A stretch of DNA of 6,974 nucleotides from an uncultured Pseudoflavonifractor sp. (GTDB lineage: Bacteria > Bacillota > Clostridia > Oscillospirales > Oscillospiraceae), in the NCBI GenBank assembly GCA_947383685.1, contig CANDEE010000072.1, positions 1-6,974 of the forward strand, written 5' to 3'. Position 1 is the stretch's first letter. Each line of letters opens with the position of its first letter. Position numbers and translations under genes: made by a program. This document shows positions 6,124 through 6,974 of this stretch, piece by piece. Below the pieces are notes generated by a model that ran no database searches, was not told the DNA's origin, and worked only from the letters and a program-made list of their open reading frames with translations.

Positions 6124-6621
6124 TTATTTTTCCAGCACCGCCACAATCTCACCGACATACATCCGGTGGTAATCCTTTCCCGGATAGTTCTTGGCGTCCA
6201 CAGCGGCGTCAACAAAGCATTCCCCCGCCATATCCTGCTCATAGACCTTGCGGCAGATGAAGGTCAGCTCCCCCTCAGCAAAATAGGGGGCCTTCTCATC
6301 CTCCAGCACCGTCAGCCCACATTCCTTTACCTTGTCGGTATCCCTGCCGCTCTTAGCGCCGCAGAACGCCACCGCATCATGCCTTTCCTCGGGCAGAAAG
6401 GTCAGGGAAAAATAGTCCCCGGCGTCCATCAGCCCCTTGGTATACCGCTGGGGCCGGACGTAGACAGTGACCACCGGGAGATTCCACAGCCGTCCCACGC
6501 CGCCCCAGCTCACCGTCATGGGGTTGCAGCCCTCTCCATCCGCCACGGTAAGCAGGGCCCAGCGTTTTTCCAGCAGTTCGGGCAGGTTCCTGTTCAGGTC
6601 TTTCAGCTCTATTTTCTTCAT
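6124..6621 (-). CDS. Flavin reductase-like FMN-binding protein
   Basis: This 165-aa protein fits the flavin reductase domain family (FMN-binding split barrel), whose members bind FMN or FAD and often carry out NAD(P)H-dependent flavin reduction or other redox roles. The call rests on the segment from about 33 to 76: NPMTVSWGG, then LWNLPVVTVYVRPQRYT, then GDYFSLTFL. This is the strand-turn pattern that contacts the flavin phosphate and ring in this family. A C-terminal KNYPGKDYHRMYVGEI resembles the last strands of clostridial members. No partner oxygenase is nearby, and the exact substrate is unknown. I chose ATG 6621, with GGAGG 8 nt upstream; a TTG directly before it (6624) is possible but less likely. 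The gene begins about 28 nt after the rpmE terminator and is the first in the series leading to hflX, with a 27-nt gap to hflX. Confidence 0.88.
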   Translation of the reverse strand: MKKIELKDLNRNLPELLEKRWALLTVADGEGCNPMTVSWGGVGRLWNLPVVTVYVRPQRYTKGLMDAGDYFSLTFLPEERHDAVAFCGAKSGRDTDKVKECGLTVLEDEKAPYFAEGELTFICRKVYEQDMAGECFVDAAVDAKNYPGKDYHRMYVGEIVAVLEK

Positions 6622-6629
6622 CAAAATCG

Positions 6630-6634
6630 CCTCC
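6630..6634 (-). promoter_or_regulatory. Shine-Dalgarno of the flavin reductase-like gene
   Basis: GGAGG is read at 6634-6630, 8 nt before ATG 6621. The spacing favours this ATG over the adjacent TTG at 6624 (5 nt). Confidence 0.65.
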
Positions 6635-6649
6635 GTCTATAGGATACGC

Positions 6650-6682
6650 AAAAAGGGCCCGTACCGAGACCGGCACGGGCCC
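6650..6682 (-). terminator. Strong intrinsic terminator of rpmE
   Basis: In the transcript, GGGCCCGTGCCG (6682-6671) pairs with CGGTACGGGCCC (6666-6655) over 12 positions with a single G-U wobble and a 4-nt loop (GTCT). Five Ts follow (6654-6650). It lies 22 nt after the rpmE stop. This is a classic rho-independent terminator. The reading on the opposite strand lacks a comparable T-run, so it acts in the rpmE direction. Confidence 0.92.
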
Positions 6683-6704
6683 ATATTTTGTTTTCCGATC
6701 AAGC

Positions 6705-6908
6705 TTATTTGTCGAAACCGAACTTCTTGTTGAAGCGGCTGACCCGTCCGCCGGTGTCCACCATCTTCTGCTTGCCGGTGAAGAAGGGGTGACACTTGGA
6801 GCAAACCTCCACGCGGATATTCTCCTTGGTAGAGCCAGTCTCGATCACGTTACCGCAGGCGCAGGTGATGGTCGTCTGCTTATAATCGGGATGGATTCCT
6901 TCCTTCAT
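6705..6908 (-). CDS. rpmE: 50S ribosomal protein L31 (zinc-binding form)
   Basis: bL31 is a small large-subunit protein that helps bridge the two ribosomal subunits. The protein is 67 aa, normal for RpmE. It starts MKEGIHPDY, the family signature. It keeps the zinc-binding cysteines C16 and C18 (CACG) and C36 and C39 (CSKC), so it is the zinc-containing type rather than the cysteine-free paralogue RpmE2. The tail GRVSRFNKKFG also matches. The ATG at 6908 is preceded by GAGGTG at 6921-6916 with 7-nt spacing. It is followed by its own strong terminator, so at least much of its mRNA is probably monocistronic or ends here. What lies upstream is outside the window. Confidence 0.98.
   Translation of the reverse strand: MKEGIHPDYKQTTITCACGNVIETGSTKENIRVEVCSKCHPFFTGKQKMVDTGGRVSRFNKKFGFDK
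6800..6814. repeat. 15-bp direct repeat, copy in the rpmE coding region
   Basis: The sense strand reads GCGTGGAGGTTTGCT, part of the codons for RVEVCS just before and including C36. The identical 15 bases occur in the leader at 6948-6962, in the same orientation. The match stops at the next base on both sides. Confidence 0.7.
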
Positions 6909-6974
6909 GTTGTTTCACCTCTTTCTCGTTCCGGGCTGAAGCGGCGCAGCAAACCTCCACGCCTTATAAACGCT
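6909..6974 (-). promoter_or_regulatory. rpmE leader with Shine-Dalgarno and a possible -10 box
   Basis: This 66-nt stretch upstream of rpmE holds no gene I can support. GAGGTG at 6921-6916 is the ribosome binding site. TATAAG near the window edge (about 6968-6963) could be a -10 element, giving a leader of roughly 50 nt, but its -35 would be outside the window. A 4-bp GCTG/CAGC inverted pair is also present. The leader contains one copy of a 15-bp repeat also found in the rpmE coding region. Confidence 0.4.
6948..6962. repeat. 15-bp direct repeat, copy in the rpmE leader
   Basis: This copy of GCGTGGAGGTTTGCT (sense strand) is about 40 nt before the rpmE start. It is exact to the coding copy at 6800-6814. 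It contains a GGAGG that has no start codon at a suitable distance, so it is not an obvious ribosome binding site. Confidence 0.7.

Noticed and set aside
6636..6641. TATAGA as a -10 box for the flavin reductase-like gene
   Set aside because: It would start the RNA at the ribosome binding site, and the -35 position falls in the rpmE terminator with no matching hexamer.

Overview
This window looks like a core-genome segment of a GC-rich Clostridia-type Firmicute, plausibly an Oscillospiraceae relative such as the Flavonifractor or Oscillibacter group. That placement is inferred from the gene order, purine-rich Shine-Dalgarno sequences close to GGAGG, a four-cysteine L31, a short-clade dGTPase and the SigA-like sigma factor. 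No marker in the window fixes the genus. All genes lie on the minus strand, so the reading order runs from the right end to the left end. I see no plus-strand gene, tRNA, rRNA, mobile element, CRISPR array or phage signature. The longest gap without a gene is about 100 bases.

Right part (about 6974 to 6650): a short leader, then rpmE (ribosomal protein L31), then a strong intrinsic terminator with a 12-bp stem.

Middle part (6621 to 3643): four closely packed genes. They are a flavin-reductase-family FMN protein, the ribosome-splitting GTPase HflX, a GNAT acetyltransferase of the RimJ/RimL type, and a YigZ/IMPACT family protein. HflX and the acetyltransferase are 1 nt apart, and the acetyltransferase and yigZ overlap by 4 nt (ATGA). 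This looks like one transcription unit with translational coupling. It ends at a weaker terminator-like hairpin that begins inside the last codons of yigZ and runs into a T-rich stretch.

Left part (3534 to 1): dgt (dNTP triphosphohydrolase), dnaG (primase) and the start of rpoD (primary sigma factor, cut by the window edge). This is a clostridial form of the macromolecular-synthesis operon, linking nucleotide pool control, replication priming and transcription initiation. dnaG and rpoD overlap by 4 nt, and the rpoD Shine-Dalgarno lies inside the last codons of dnaG. An imperfect hairpin sits in the 71-nt gap between dgt and dnaG.

I found no new defence or mobile system. The points most worth a second look are small: an apparent extra segment of about 28 residues in the sigma factor between regions 1.2 and 2.1, a 15-bp exact repeat shared by the rpmE leader and its coding region, hairpins in front of dnaG and hflX, and the lack of an obvious promoter for the genes after the rpmE terminator.
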